A stretch of DNA of 64,000 nucleotides from the NCBI RefSeq assembly GCF_016775005.1, contig NZ_JAEUXI010000005.1, positions 62,001 to 126,000 on the forward strand, read 5' to 3'. Below the pieces are notes generated by a model. It saw nothing but the letters and a program-made list of their open reading frames with translations, had not been told where the DNA came from and made no database searches. How positions within the stretch are numbered: position 1 is the stretch's first letter; the number at the start of each line of letters is the position of its first letter. The DNA comes from Streptococcus suis (GTDB taxonomy: Bacteria; Bacillota; Bacilli; Lactobacillales; Streptococcaceae). Shown one piece after another: positions 17,819-25,258 of the stretch. The position numbers and the translations under genes were made by a program.

Positions 17819-18508
17819 ATGGCAAAGAAAATTTTGATTGCAGGTCGTGAGCGCAATCTATCCCACTTTGTTTCCATGGAATTGCAGAAACAAGATTATT
17901 TGGTGGATTACGCTTCGACAGGTAAGGAGGCCTTGCAGCTGGCCCATGAAACTGATTTTGATTTGATTTTGATGAGTTTTCAGTTGGCAGACATGGGGAG
18001 CCGGGAACTTTCCTTGGAACTCTTGCGGTCAAAACCTGCCTCTGTCATCATCGTTGCAGTCGATAGTTCAGAAGTCGCTCAGCATGGACAGGATATTTTG
18101 ACCTACGCAGTTTCTTATGTTGTCAAACCCTTTGTAATCAGCGACTTGGTAGAACAGGTGACAGCAATCTTTAAGGGGCGTGACTTCATTGATGAAAACT
18201 GCCGTCAAATCAAGCTACATGCTGCCTATCGTGACTTGAAGATCGATTTTCAAAATCGAACAGTCACACGGGCTGGCGAGCTGGTCAATCTAACCAGAAG
18301 AGAATACGACCTTCTGGCAACCCTTATGTATAGTCCAGAGATTCTCAGCCGTGAGCAACTCTTGGAACGGGTTTGGAAATATGACACCGCCGTAGAAACG
18401 AATGTGGTAGATGTCTATATCCGATATTTGAGAGGGAAATTGGATGTTCCGGGACAGGACTCCTATATCAAGACCGTTCGTGGTGTTGGCTATGCTATGA
18501 GAGAATAA
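17819..18508 (+). CDS. ritR: RitR-type orphan response regulator lacking the phosphoacceptor Asp
   Basis: Regulator with an OmpR-type winged helix (LTRREYDLLATLM, VDVYIRYLRGKLD, IKTVRGVGYAMRE) and a degenerate receiver. Counting from ATG at 17819, residue 53, normally the phosphorylated Asp, is Ser (LILMS53FQL), and the acidic pair at 8-9 is Ala-Gly. Lys103 of the K-P motif remains. Cys128 lies in the linker (FIDENC128). In pneumococcal RitR position 53 is Asn and Cys128 is the redox-sensing residue; that protein represses iron uptake. The gnd neighbour is shared. No histidine kinase gene is adjacent. ATG at 17807 would add four residues. Confidence 0.88.
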   Translation: MAKKILIAGRERNLSHFVSMELQKQDYLVDYASTGKEALQLAHETDFDLILMSFQLADMGSRELSLELLRSKPASVIIVAVDSSEVAQHGQDILTYAVSYVVKPFVISDLVEQVTAIFKGRDFIDENCRQIKLHAAYRDLKIDFQNRTVTRAGELVNLTRREYDLLATLMYSPEILSREQLLERVWKYDTAVETNVVDVYIRYLRGKLDVPGQDSYIKTVRGVGYAMRE

Positions 18509-18535
18509 AACCGATAGGCTATGCCTGTCGGTTTT
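18509..18535 (+). terminator. Terminator after ritR
   Basis: Stem AACCGATAGG / CCTGTCGGTT around a five-base loop, with T5 tail. Confidence 0.85.
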
Positions 18536-18549
18536 TCGGTGATTCAAGA

Positions 18550-18578
18550 GTGACTTTTTTTTCACAATACAGTATAAT
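18550..18578 (+). promoter_or_regulatory. Promoter of AI-2E family transporter
   Basis: GTGACT, 17-base spacer, TATAAT. The start of the following gene is therefore taken as ATG 18610. Confidence 0.65.
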
Positions 18579-18609
18579 GAACAAAATACAACAATTGAAA
18601 AGGAAGCCT

Positions 18610-19734
18610 ATGTTTCATCAGTTTAAGGAAAAAATATTTCTCATTTCATTTGCAGCAGCCGTCTTGCTAGCTGTCTTGCATTTCTCGGACATTTTCGGAC
18701 TTTTTGAGACTGTTTTAGCCAGTATGAACTCCCTCTTAGTGGGCGCCATTATTGCCTTTATCTTAAACGTTCCAATGAAAAAGTTGGAGGGGTTGATTGC
18801 TAAGGTCTCTTTTTTGGAAAAATCAAAGCGGAGCTTGGCCATTGTTGGAGTCTTGATAGGCTTTTTGCTGATTGTGACAGGTTTGGTCTTGATTGTCTTG
18901 CCGACCCTTGTGACGACTGTGTCTCAGTTGGTAACGGTGAGTACAACCGCTATTCCAAAGTCGGTCAATAGCTTGATTGCCTTTTTAGAAAGTTATAATC
19001 TTTTGTCAGGGACCATCGGTGAACAAATCAATGATTTTCTATCACAACTGAAAAATCTATCAGCTGTGTCACAATTTGTCACGCCAGTTTTATCCGGTCT
19101 AGTCAATAATGTTTCTGGTATTTTCTCCAATACCATGACCCTGGTGATGGCCTTCTTCTTTACCTTGGCGATTCTGGGGAACAAGGAGCATTTGCAGTCT
19201 ATGACGACTAAGTTCCTCTATGCTATTATGCCGGAGAAATGGGTGAAGATTATCAGCTACATTGGTGAGGTGATCATCGATACCTATGATAAGTTTTTGA
19301 TGAGTCAGATTGTGGAGGCAGTCATTATCGGGACTTTAGTCTTTGTTAGCTATTCCTTGTCAGGGATTCCTTATGCAAGCATGGCAGGGATTTTGGCAGG
19401 TGTCCTGTCCTTTGTTCCTTATATCGGACCATTTTCAGCCTGTCTCATCAGTGCTCTCTTTGTCGCTGTGCAAAATCCGCTCTTGGCGCTCTGGTCCATC
19501 GTTTTGTTCCAGATTTTACAGCTGATTGAAGGAAATGTGATTTACCCACGTGTTGTTGGCCAGTCTGTGGGACTACCGACCCTCTTTACGCTTGCTGCTG
19601 CCTTGATTGGTGGAAACTTGTTTGGTCTGTTGGGGATGGTCTTCTTTACCCCGATCTTTGCCGTGATCTATCGTTTGGTAAAAGAGTGGGTGTACTACCG
19701 TTTGGAAAAGAAAAAGATTCAAATAATCAACTAA
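18610..19734 (+). CDS. AI-2E family transporter (UPF0118)
   Basis: Polytopic membrane protein of 374 residues, with the typical pattern of a hydrophobic N-terminal half (FLISFAAAVLLAVLHFSD, NSLLVGAIIAFILNVPMKK) and a C-terminal pore-like half (YASMAGILAGVLSFVPYIGPF, QILQLIEGNVIYPRVVGQSVGLP). The family includes the E. coli autoinducer-2 exporter TqsA and Na+/H+ antiporters, so the substrate cannot be named. AAAAGGAAG precedes ATG 18610; a longer frame from 18550 would start inside the -35 element and is rejected. Confidence 0.85.
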   Translation: MFHQFKEKIFLISFAAAVLLAVLHFSDIFGLFETVLASMNSLLVGAIIAFILNVPMKKLEGLIAKVSFLEKSKRSLAIVGVLIGFLLIVTGLVLIVLPTLVTTVSQLVTVSTTAIPKSVNSLIAFLESYNLLSGTIGEQINDFLSQLKNLSAVSQFVTPVLSGLVNNVSGIFSNTMTLVMAFFFTLAILGNKEHLQSMTTKFLYAIMPEKWVKIISYIGEVIIDTYDKFLMSQIVEAVIIGTLVFVSYSLSGIPYASMAGILAGVLSFVPYIGPFSACLISALFVAVQNPLLALWSIVLFQILQLIEGNVIYPRVVGQSVGLPTLFTLAAALIGGNLFGLLGMVFFTPIFAVIYRLVKEWVYYRLEKKKIQIIN

Positions 19735-19763
19735 AAGAGCTGGCCCTTGGCCAGCCTCTTTTT
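19735..19763 (+). terminator. Terminator after AI-2E family transporter
   Basis: Stem AAGAGCTGGCC / GGCCAGCCTCTT (one bulge) with CTT loop and T5 tail. Confidence 0.88.
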
Positions 19764-19786
19764 ATCTAGAGAAATCCCATAAAATA

Positions 19787-19795
19787 TGGTACAAT
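19787..19795 (+). promoter_or_regulatory. Extended -10 promoter of nrdR
   Basis: TGG-TACAAT 32 bases before the nrdR ATG. Confidence 0.5.
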
Positions 19796-19826
19796 GAGAT
19801 GATAACGTCAGAATGGGAGAAAGTAG

Positions 19827-20297
19827 ATGCGGTGTCCAAAATGTAACAGTATTAAATCTAGCGTTGTAGATAGTCGTCAAGCAGAAGATGGCAACACCAT
19901 TCGTCGCCGTCGCGAATGTGAATCCTGTGAACATCGCTTCACAACCTACGAACGAATTGAAGAAAAAACCCTTGTGGTTGTAAAAAAAGACGGAACAAGA
20001 GAACAGTTTTCACGGGAAAAGATCTTCAACGGGATTATTCGTTCTGCGCAAAAACGTCCTGTATCCAGTCATGAGATTGATGAGGTGGTGAACAGGATCG
20101 AGCAGAAGGTTCGTGCCCAAAGTGATACCGAAGTGGAAAGTGATGTCATTGGAAATCTTGTAATGGAAGAATTGGTTGAGTTGGACGAAATCACCTATGT
20201 TCGTTTCGCCTCTGTCTATCGTTCTTTCAAAGATGTGGGAGAACTGGAAAATCTCTTGAAACAAATTACCAAAGGACACAAGCAGAAGGGAAATTAG
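19827..20297 (+). CDS. nrdR: Transcriptional repressor NrdR
   Basis: Nucleotide-sensing repressor of ribonucleotide reductase genes. An N-terminal zinc ribbon (MRCPKC and CESC, residues 3-6 and 31-34) binds NrdR boxes. An ATP-cone domain follows ([29 protein letters not shown]), ending with the conserved [14 protein letters not shown]. 156 residues. It heads the nrdR-dnaB-dnaI group, linking dNTP supply to replication genes as in other streptococci. Confidence 0.96.
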   Translation: MRCPKCNSIKSSVVDSRQAEDGNTIRRRRECESCEHRFTTYERIEEKTLVVVKKDGTREQFSREKIFNGIIRSAQKRPVSSHEIDEVVNRIEQKVRAQSDTEVESDVIGNLVMEELVELDEITYVRFASVYRSFKDVGELENLLKQITKGHKQKGN

Positions 20298-20300
20298 TGC

Positions 20301-21464
20301 GTGATGAAGCCAAATGACCAGTTTAGCCTACTCAAGCGCCAGGCTTTTCTTGCAGATTATAGTAGTTTAAGCCTTCTTTATCAGCCCATTATGGGGGCGG
20401 ATGCTTTCTTGGTTTATCATTTTCTTCTAGCAAGTTATGAGCAAGGGCTTAGCAATCAGCCTTTTTCAAGAATTCTCAACCATCTAGACTTGGGGATGAA
20501 TCGCTTGGAGCAGGCACTGGATGTCTTGACCGCCCTTGATTTGTTGGATGTGTACAACAAACAAGAAGTCTTTCTTTTGGAATTAAAGGCTCCTTTAGCT
20601 GAGGTGGCTTTTATGGGCAAACCCCTGCTGAAGCAACTCTTGCGCAAAAAAATTGGGGATTTTGCTATGGCGACAGGTCAGCAAAGTCCTGATAGCTCTT
20701 GGCAAAAAGTGTCGAAGAAATTTTCGGATGTCTTTTCAGAAATTGGTCAGGTCAAAGAGCTTGTTCAAGCTCGTAAGGGCTTTGACTGGGATGCCTTCCG
20801 AAATCTGATGCGTCGGGATAAATTAGCCTTTCAAGATGAGGCGGAAGACGTCATCGCCCTGACCCATTTGGCCGACAGTCTAGGCCTATCCTGGTTAGAA
20901 CTCTATCAGTTGGCCAAGGAAACGGCTGTCCAGCACCAGATTTCTCTGGGCAGGCTACAAAGCAGACTCCAACAAGGTGGAGAGTCAGGACAGCTGAGCC
21001 GCCAGGAAGAGGCTATTTTGGCGGAGGCAAAATCAAAATCCAGTCTCGAATTTCTCCGTCTTTTGAAAGCTAGTCGCAAGGCGGGGCTACTTGATGCTGA
21101 GCGGTCTTGTCTAGCTAGTCTTGCCAAGGAAGGTCACTTGGATGAGGTTATCAATGTGGCTGTCCTATACACCTTTAATAAGATTGATTCTGCCAATCTC
21201 AATACCAAGTATTTGGTCAAGTTAGTCAATGAATTTTCCTACAAGGGCATCCATTCGGCAAAGGCAGCGATTCTTTTTTTGAGGGAGAATCAACAATCTA
21301 CCAGAACAAGGACACAAGCACGGACAAAAACGAGTTCAACTTCAAATGTTCCAGAATGGAGCAAGCAAGAAGTGAAAACAGAACAAACAATAGAAGGTCA
21401 AGCCCAGCTAGCCGACCTCTATCGTCAATTTGAAGAAATGGAAAATAAAGGAGGTGGCCAATGA
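20301..21464 (+). CDS. dnaB: Replication initiation and membrane attachment protein DnaB
   Basis: Firmicute DnaB (not the replicative helicase): works with DnaD and DnaI to load the helicase at oriC and during restart. 387 residues with an N-terminal winged-helix part (FSLLKRQAFLADYSSLSLLYQP) and a C-terminal DnaB/DnaD-type helical domain (KIDSANLNTKYLVKLVNEFSYKGI). A flexible Thr/Arg-rich segment (about residues 333-350) precedes the tail. GTG 20301 or ATG 20304 may be the start. It overlaps dnaI by four bases (ATGA). Confidence 0.93.
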   Translation: MMKPNDQFSLLKRQAFLADYSSLSLLYQPIMGADAFLVYHFLLASYEQGLSNQPFSRILNHLDLGMNRLEQALDVLTALDLLDVYNKQEVFLLELKAPLAEVAFMGKPLLKQLLRKKIGDFAMATGQQSPDSSWQKVSKKFSDVFSEIGQVKELVQARKGFDWDAFRNLMRRDKLAFQDEAEDVIALTHLADSLGLSWLELYQLAKETAVQHQISLGRLQSRLQQGGESGQLSRQEEAILAEAKSKSSLEFLRLLKASRKAGLLDAERSCLASLAKEGHLDEVINVAVLYTFNKIDSANLNTKYLVKLVNEFSYKGIHSAKAAILFLRENQQSTRTRTQARTKTSSTSNVPEWSKQEVKTEQTIEGQAQLADLYRQFEEMENKGGGQ

Positions 21465-22360
21465 AATCAGTTCAAGATAATCTAGAACACAAACAGTCTC
21501 CGGTTCGTCAGTCCTATGAACAGCTGGTGGCAGAAATCATGCAAGACAAGGATGTGGCGGAGTTTATTCGTCAACATGGACTCAATCAAGATGAAATTGG
21601 TCGCTCCATTTCCAAATTTTATGAATTTATCAATGAACGGGACAAGTTTTTCGCCAATGATCAGACTTATATGGCCAAGGGCTACCAACCAGTTCTGGTC
21701 ATGAACCAGGGCTATGCAGATGTGTCCTATCTAGAAACGGCTGAGCTGGTTGAACTACGGAAATTAGAAGCCATAAAAAATCGGATTCAGCTGATTAATA
21801 TGCCGGCTAGTCTGAAAAATGTGACCATTGCAGACTTGGACCGTCAGGATGAAAACCGTGTAGGGATTATGCTGGCGATTTCCGACTTTGTTAAGCGGGT
21901 CGGCCAAGACAACAAGGGCATTTATCTCTACGGGACCTTTGGTATTGGCAAAAGCTACCTCATGGCTTACTTGGCCAATCTCCTGTCCAAGACCCACCTG
22001 CTGTCAACGACCATGCTCCATTATCCGACCTTTGTGGTGGACATCAAGAATGCCATCAAGGACGGGTCGGTTAAGGAGCGGATTGACGAGGTCAAGACGG
22101 CTCAGGTCTTGGTTTTGGACGATATCGGAGCGGAGCAGCACAGTTCGTGGATTCGGGACGATGTCTTGCAGGTTATCCTCCAGTATCGGATGCAGGAAAA
22201 TCTGCCGACTTTCTTTACCTCCAACTTCTCCTTTGCAGACTTGGAGCGGCATTTTTCAGCAGGGAAGTCTGGAGACGAGACCTGGCAGGCCAAGCGGGTC
22301 ATGGAACGCATTCGCTTCCTAGCCCAAGAGATGCACTTGCAGGGGGTCAATCGCCGATGA
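21461..22360 (+). CDS. dnaI: Helicase loader DnaI
   Basis: AAA+ ATPase that loads the replicative helicase DnaC onto DNA. An N-terminal domain (residues about 1-95) would bind the helicase, and the ATPase part has Walker A YGTFGIGKSYLMAYLA, Walker B VLVLDDIGAEQ and sensor ILQYRMQENLPTFFTSNFSF. 299 residues. Overlaps dnaB before it and the nitroreductase gene behind it by four bases each, so the three are translationally coupled. Confidence 0.95.
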   Translation: MKSVQDNLEHKQSPVRQSYEQLVAEIMQDKDVAEFIRQHGLNQDEIGRSISKFYEFINERDKFFANDQTYMAKGYQPVLVMNQGYADVSYLETAELVELRKLEAIKNRIQLINMPASLKNVTIADLDRQDENRVGIMLAISDFVKRVGQDNKGIYLYGTFGIGKSYLMAYLANLLSKTHLLSTTMLHYPTFVVDIKNAIKDGSVKERIDEVKTAQVLVLDDIGAEQHSSWIRDDVLQVILQYRMQENLPTFFTSNFSFADLERHFSAGKSGDETWQAKRVMERIRFLAQEMHLQGVNRR

Positions 22361-23070
22361 ATAAAACCATTGATTTGATGTTAAGCCACAGCTCTGTCCG
22401 TCGTTTTACGGAGGAGCCGATTGAGGCGGAGCATTTGGAGGCCATTATCACAGCAGGTCGAGCAGCATCTAGCTGGAAGAATTTCCAGTCCTACTCTATT
22501 ATCGTGGTGCGGTCAGAGAGCAAGAAACAGGCCCTCTACGATTTGGTTCCTCAGCCAGCTATCTTGCAGGCCCAGGCCATTTTACTTTTTGTGGGCGACC
22601 ACAACCGTGCCAGCAAGGCGGCCCAGCTTCATGAGAAGGACTTTGAAGCCAAGGGGACGGAGAATCTTTTGATTTCTTCCGTTGACGCGGCTCTGGCAGG
22701 GCAGAATACCCTCTTAGCAGCTGAAAGCTTGGGCTATGGTGGTGTCTTCATCGGTATGATTCGCCACAAGGCTTTGGCAATAGCAGAGCTGTTCAACTTG
22801 CCAGACTATACCTATCCGATTTTCTGTATTGCCCTTGGGCACCCTGCAGAAAAAAATCCTGTCAAACCACGACTAGCAAGTAAAGCCATTGTCTTTCAGG
22901 AAGAATATGTGGAGCAAGGCGTGGAAGTAATCCAAGCCTACGACCAAGTTCAGACAGACTATGCAGGTGTCCGCCAGACAGAAACCTGGTCTGAGCGTAT
23001 GGTGACCCAGTTCGGACAGGCAGAACAGCCTGAAACCAGGGCTGTATTAGAAAAAAATAAATTATTGTAA
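22357..23070 (+). CDS. NADPH-dependent flavin oxidoreductase (NfsA/Frp-type nitroreductase)
   Basis: FMN enzyme reducing flavins, nitro compounds or quinones with NADPH. It opens with the family pattern IDLMLSHSSVRRFTEEPIEAEHLEAII and contains GRAASSWKNFQSYSIIVV, the ESLGYGGVFIGMIR cofactor loop and the basic segment KPRLASKAIVFQEEY. 237 residues from ATG 22357. A longer frame from 22147 runs inside dnaI and is not used. The physiological substrate is unknown. Confidence 0.9.
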   Translation: MNKTIDLMLSHSSVRRFTEEPIEAEHLEAIITAGRAASSWKNFQSYSIIVVRSESKKQALYDLVPQPAILQAQAILLFVGDHNRASKAAQLHEKDFEAKGTENLLISSVDAALAGQNTLLAAESLGYGGVFIGMIRHKALAIAELFNLPDYTYPIFCIALGHPAEKNPVKPRLASKAIVFQEEYVEQGVEVIQAYDQVQTDYAGVRQTETWSERMVTQFGQAEQPETRAVLEKNKLL

Positions 23071-23088
23071 ACTAGAAGAGGAGGAGCT

Positions 23089-24399
23089 ATGGCTCTACCA
23101 ACTATCGCCATCGTTGGACGTCCCAATGTTGGTAAATCAACCTTATTTAACCGTATTGCGGGAGAGCGCATTTCTATCGTTGAGGATGTGGAAGGTGTGA
23201 CTCGTGACCGTATTTATGCTACTGGTGAGTGGCTCAATCGCAAGTTTTCCCTGATTGATACAGGTGGTATCGATGATGTGGATGCTCCTTTCATGGATCA
23301 AATCAAGCACCAGGCTGAGATTGCCATGGATGAGGCGGATGTTATCGTCTTTGTCGTATCAGGCAAGGAAGGTGTGACCGATGCGGATGAGTATGTATCA
23401 CGCATTCTTTACAAGACAAACAAACCTGTTATTCTAGTTGTCAACAAGGTCGACAATCCTGAAATGCGGAATGACATCTACGATTTCTACTCACTTGGTC
23501 TTGGCGATCCCTATCCTGTATCTTCTGTTCACGGTATTGGAACAGGGGATGTCTTGGATGCTATTGTCGATAATCTCCCAGCGGTGGAAGCGGAGGAAAA
23601 TCCAGACATTATCAAGTTCAGCCTGATTGGTCGTCCAAACGTTGGTAAATCAAGTTTGATTAACGCCATTTTGGGTGAAGAGCGTGTGATTGCATCGCCT
23701 GTTGCGGGAACGACCCGTGATGCTATTGATACGCATTTTACAGACCCAGAAGGTCAGGAATTTACCATGATTGACACCGCAGGGATGCGCAAGTCTGGTA
23801 AGGTCTATGAAAATACCGAGAAATACTCTGTTATGCGTGCCATGCGTGCCATTGAACGCTCGGATGTCATATTGATGGTTATCAATGCCGAAGAAGGTAT
23901 CCGTGAGTATGACAAACGCATCGCAGGCTTTGCCCATGAAGCTGGTAAGGGGATGATTATTGTCGTTAACAAGTGGGACACACTTGAAAAAGACAACCAC
24001 ACCATGAAGAAATGGGAAGACGATATTCGTGACCAGTTCCAGTATTTGTCATATGCACCGATTATCTTTGTATCGGCTCTGACCAAGCAACGCTTGCACA
24101 AGTTGCCTGAGATGATCAAGGCTATTAGTGAAAGTCAGAATACCCGCATTCCGTCGGCTGTGCTTAACGATGTCATCATGGATGCCATTGCCATTAACCC
24201 GACACCGACTGATAAAGGGAAACGTCTCAAGATTTTCTATGCGACTCAGGTTGCGACCAAGCCACCGACCTTTGTGGTCTTTGTCAACGAAGAAGAGCTC
24301 ATGCACTTCTCCTATATGCGTTTCTTGGAAAATCAAATCCGTAAGGCTTTTGTCTTTGAAGGAACACCGATTCACTTGATTGCACGGAAACGGAAGTAA
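23089..24399 (+). CDS. der: Ribosome biogenesis GTPase Der (EngA)
   Basis: Essential double GTPase acting in 50S subunit maturation. Two G domains in tandem: [14 protein letters not shown] with DTGGIDD and NKVD, then [14 protein letters not shown] with [11 protein letters not shown] and NKWD. The C-terminal KH-like domain contains [18 protein letters not shown]. 436 residues. GAGGAG ribosome site. It has its own terminator at 24406. Confidence 0.97.
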   Translation: MALPTIAIVGRPNVGKSTLFNRIAGERISIVEDVEGVTRDRIYATGEWLNRKFSLIDTGGIDDVDAPFMDQIKHQAEIAMDEADVIVFVVSGKEGVTDADEYVSRILYKTNKPVILVVNKVDNPEMRNDIYDFYSLGLGDPYPVSSVHGIGTGDVLDAIVDNLPAVEAEENPDIIKFSLIGRPNVGKSSLINAILGEERVIASPVAGTTRDAIDTHFTDPEGQEFTMIDTAGMRKSGKVYENTEKYSVMRAMRAIERSDVILMVINAEEGIREYDKRIAGFAHEAGKGMIIVVNKWDTLEKDNHTMKKWEDDIRDQFQYLSYAPIIFVSALTKQRLHKLPEMIKAISESQNTRIPSAVLNDVIMDAIAINPTPTDKGKRLKIFYATQVATKPPTFVVFVNEEELMHFSYMRFLENQIRKAFVFEGTPIHLIARKRK

Positions 24400-24405
24400 G
24401 AAATG

Positions 24406-24428
24406 AAAAGAGGGAAACCTCTTTTTTC
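24406..24428 (+). terminator. Terminator after der
   Basis: Stem AAAAGAGG / CCTCTTTT with a short loop and T tail. Confidence 0.85.
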
Positions 24429-24448
24429 TTTGCATGCCATGTAAAAAA

Positions 24449-24457
24449 TGCTACAAT
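24449..24457 (+). promoter_or_regulatory. Extended -10 promoter of small membrane protein pair
   Basis: TGC-TACAAT, 20 bases before ATG 24477. Confidence 0.55.
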
Positions 24458-24476
24458 GAAAAAAAGAGGTGATTCC

Positions 24477-24806
24477 ATGATAACGGGCAATGTCATTCTA
24501 ATGTTGTTTGCATTTCTAACAGTTCCTGTTCTTCTACTAGTAGACTATGAAGATAAGCAGTACAAGCCCTTTGGTCTTCGTTACTGGTTTGGAGTCTTTG
24601 CGTGTATATTGGTATTTTTAGTGACTCTTTTGGTTTATTTTGTAACCTACGCAGTTGGATCCATCATGGTTTTCAACCATTTTGACAGGTTCTTGGTTGG
24701 CATCTTTCTTTTCTTGGTATTTGGAGCAAGTGTGTTGACGATTCTACTGGCTAGGGCTATCAAAACCTTAATTCGACGGACTAAGTATTATCAGCAGATG
24801 AAATAG
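24477..24806 (+). CDS. Small membrane protein with PFGLRYW motif, paralog A
   Basis: A 109-residue protein with three membrane segments (VILMLFAFLTVPVLLLVDY, FGVFACILVFLVTLLVYFVT, FLVGIFLFLVFGASVLTILLA). The loop after the first contains YEDKQYKPFGLRYWFG. ATG 24477 follows GAGGTGA; an in-frame ATG at 24456 lies inside the -10 region and is rejected. The neighbour at 24820 shares the loop and overall plan. No known family recognised. Confidence 0.7.
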   Translation: MITGNVILMLFAFLTVPVLLLVDYEDKQYKPFGLRYWFGVFACILVFLVTLLVYFVTYAVGSIMVFNHFDRFLVGIFLFLVFGASVLTILLARAIKTLIRRTKYYQQMK

Positions 24807-24819
24807 GGGGACCGACCAT

Positions 24820-25128
24820 ATGGAAATAATCGGTGAAATCTTGGTGGAGTTTTTGACTGGATTGGCAGATTTTGACGAAAGAAAACACCCACCCTTTGGC
24901 CTTCGTTACTGGCTAGGCTGGCTGGCAGTGGTGGCCAATCTTTTGTTACTTGGCTTTCTTGGCTTTGTAACGGTCGTTTTCTTCCTAGTTTTTATGAAAG
25001 GAGGGGACTGGCTTCTCCTTGTTTTGGGTCTTCTTTTGGCCCCCTTTCTGTTATTTTGGTTTTTGAAAACCATGGGCCATATCAGAAAAATGTGGCGGGT
25101 GCCCCTCTATTATAAACAGCTTTCTTAA
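24820..25128 (+). CDS. Small membrane protein with PFGLRYW motif, paralog B
   Basis: A 102-residue protein, 13 bases behind paralog A. It shares the loop DFDERKHPPFGLRYWLG, two following hydrophobic segments (LAVVANLLLLGFLGFVTVVFFLVF, WLLLVLGLLLAPFLLFWFL) and a basic tail ending YYKQLS (YYQQMK in A). The start region differs. The pair looks like a tandem duplication that has diverged. Function unknown. Confidence 0.7.
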   Translation: MEIIGEILVEFLTGLADFDERKHPPFGLRYWLGWLAVVANLLLLGFLGFVTVVFFLVFMKGGDWLLLVLGLLLAPFLLFWFLKTMGHIRKMWRVPLYYKQLS

Positions 25129-25129
25129 G

Positions 25130-25157
25130 AACACCGGTTGGAAAACAGGTGTTTTTT
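25130..25157 (+). terminator. Terminator after paralog B
   Basis: Stem AACACC / GGTGTT around a 12-base loop, followed by T4; moderate strength. Confidence 0.7.
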
Positions 25158-25190
25158 CTATGCCTGGTCCAAGAGTTCTATTGGAAAATA

Positions 25191-25199
25191 TGCTATAAT
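25191..25199 (+). promoter_or_regulatory. Extended -10 promoter of SNF2 helicase
   Basis: TGC-TATAAT, 60 bases before the ATG at 25259. Confidence 0.6.
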
Positions 25200-25258
25200 G
25201 AAAAGATACAATTTAGTAATGTGACGAGTTGTTGGCTGGGAGTAGAAAAGGAGAGGCG

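Noticed and set aside
22147..22356. N-terminal extension of the nitroreductase frame
   Set aside because: It lies entirely within dnaI; the family start MNKTIDLMLSHSSVRRF begins at ATG 22357, which overlaps the dnaI stop as ATGA.
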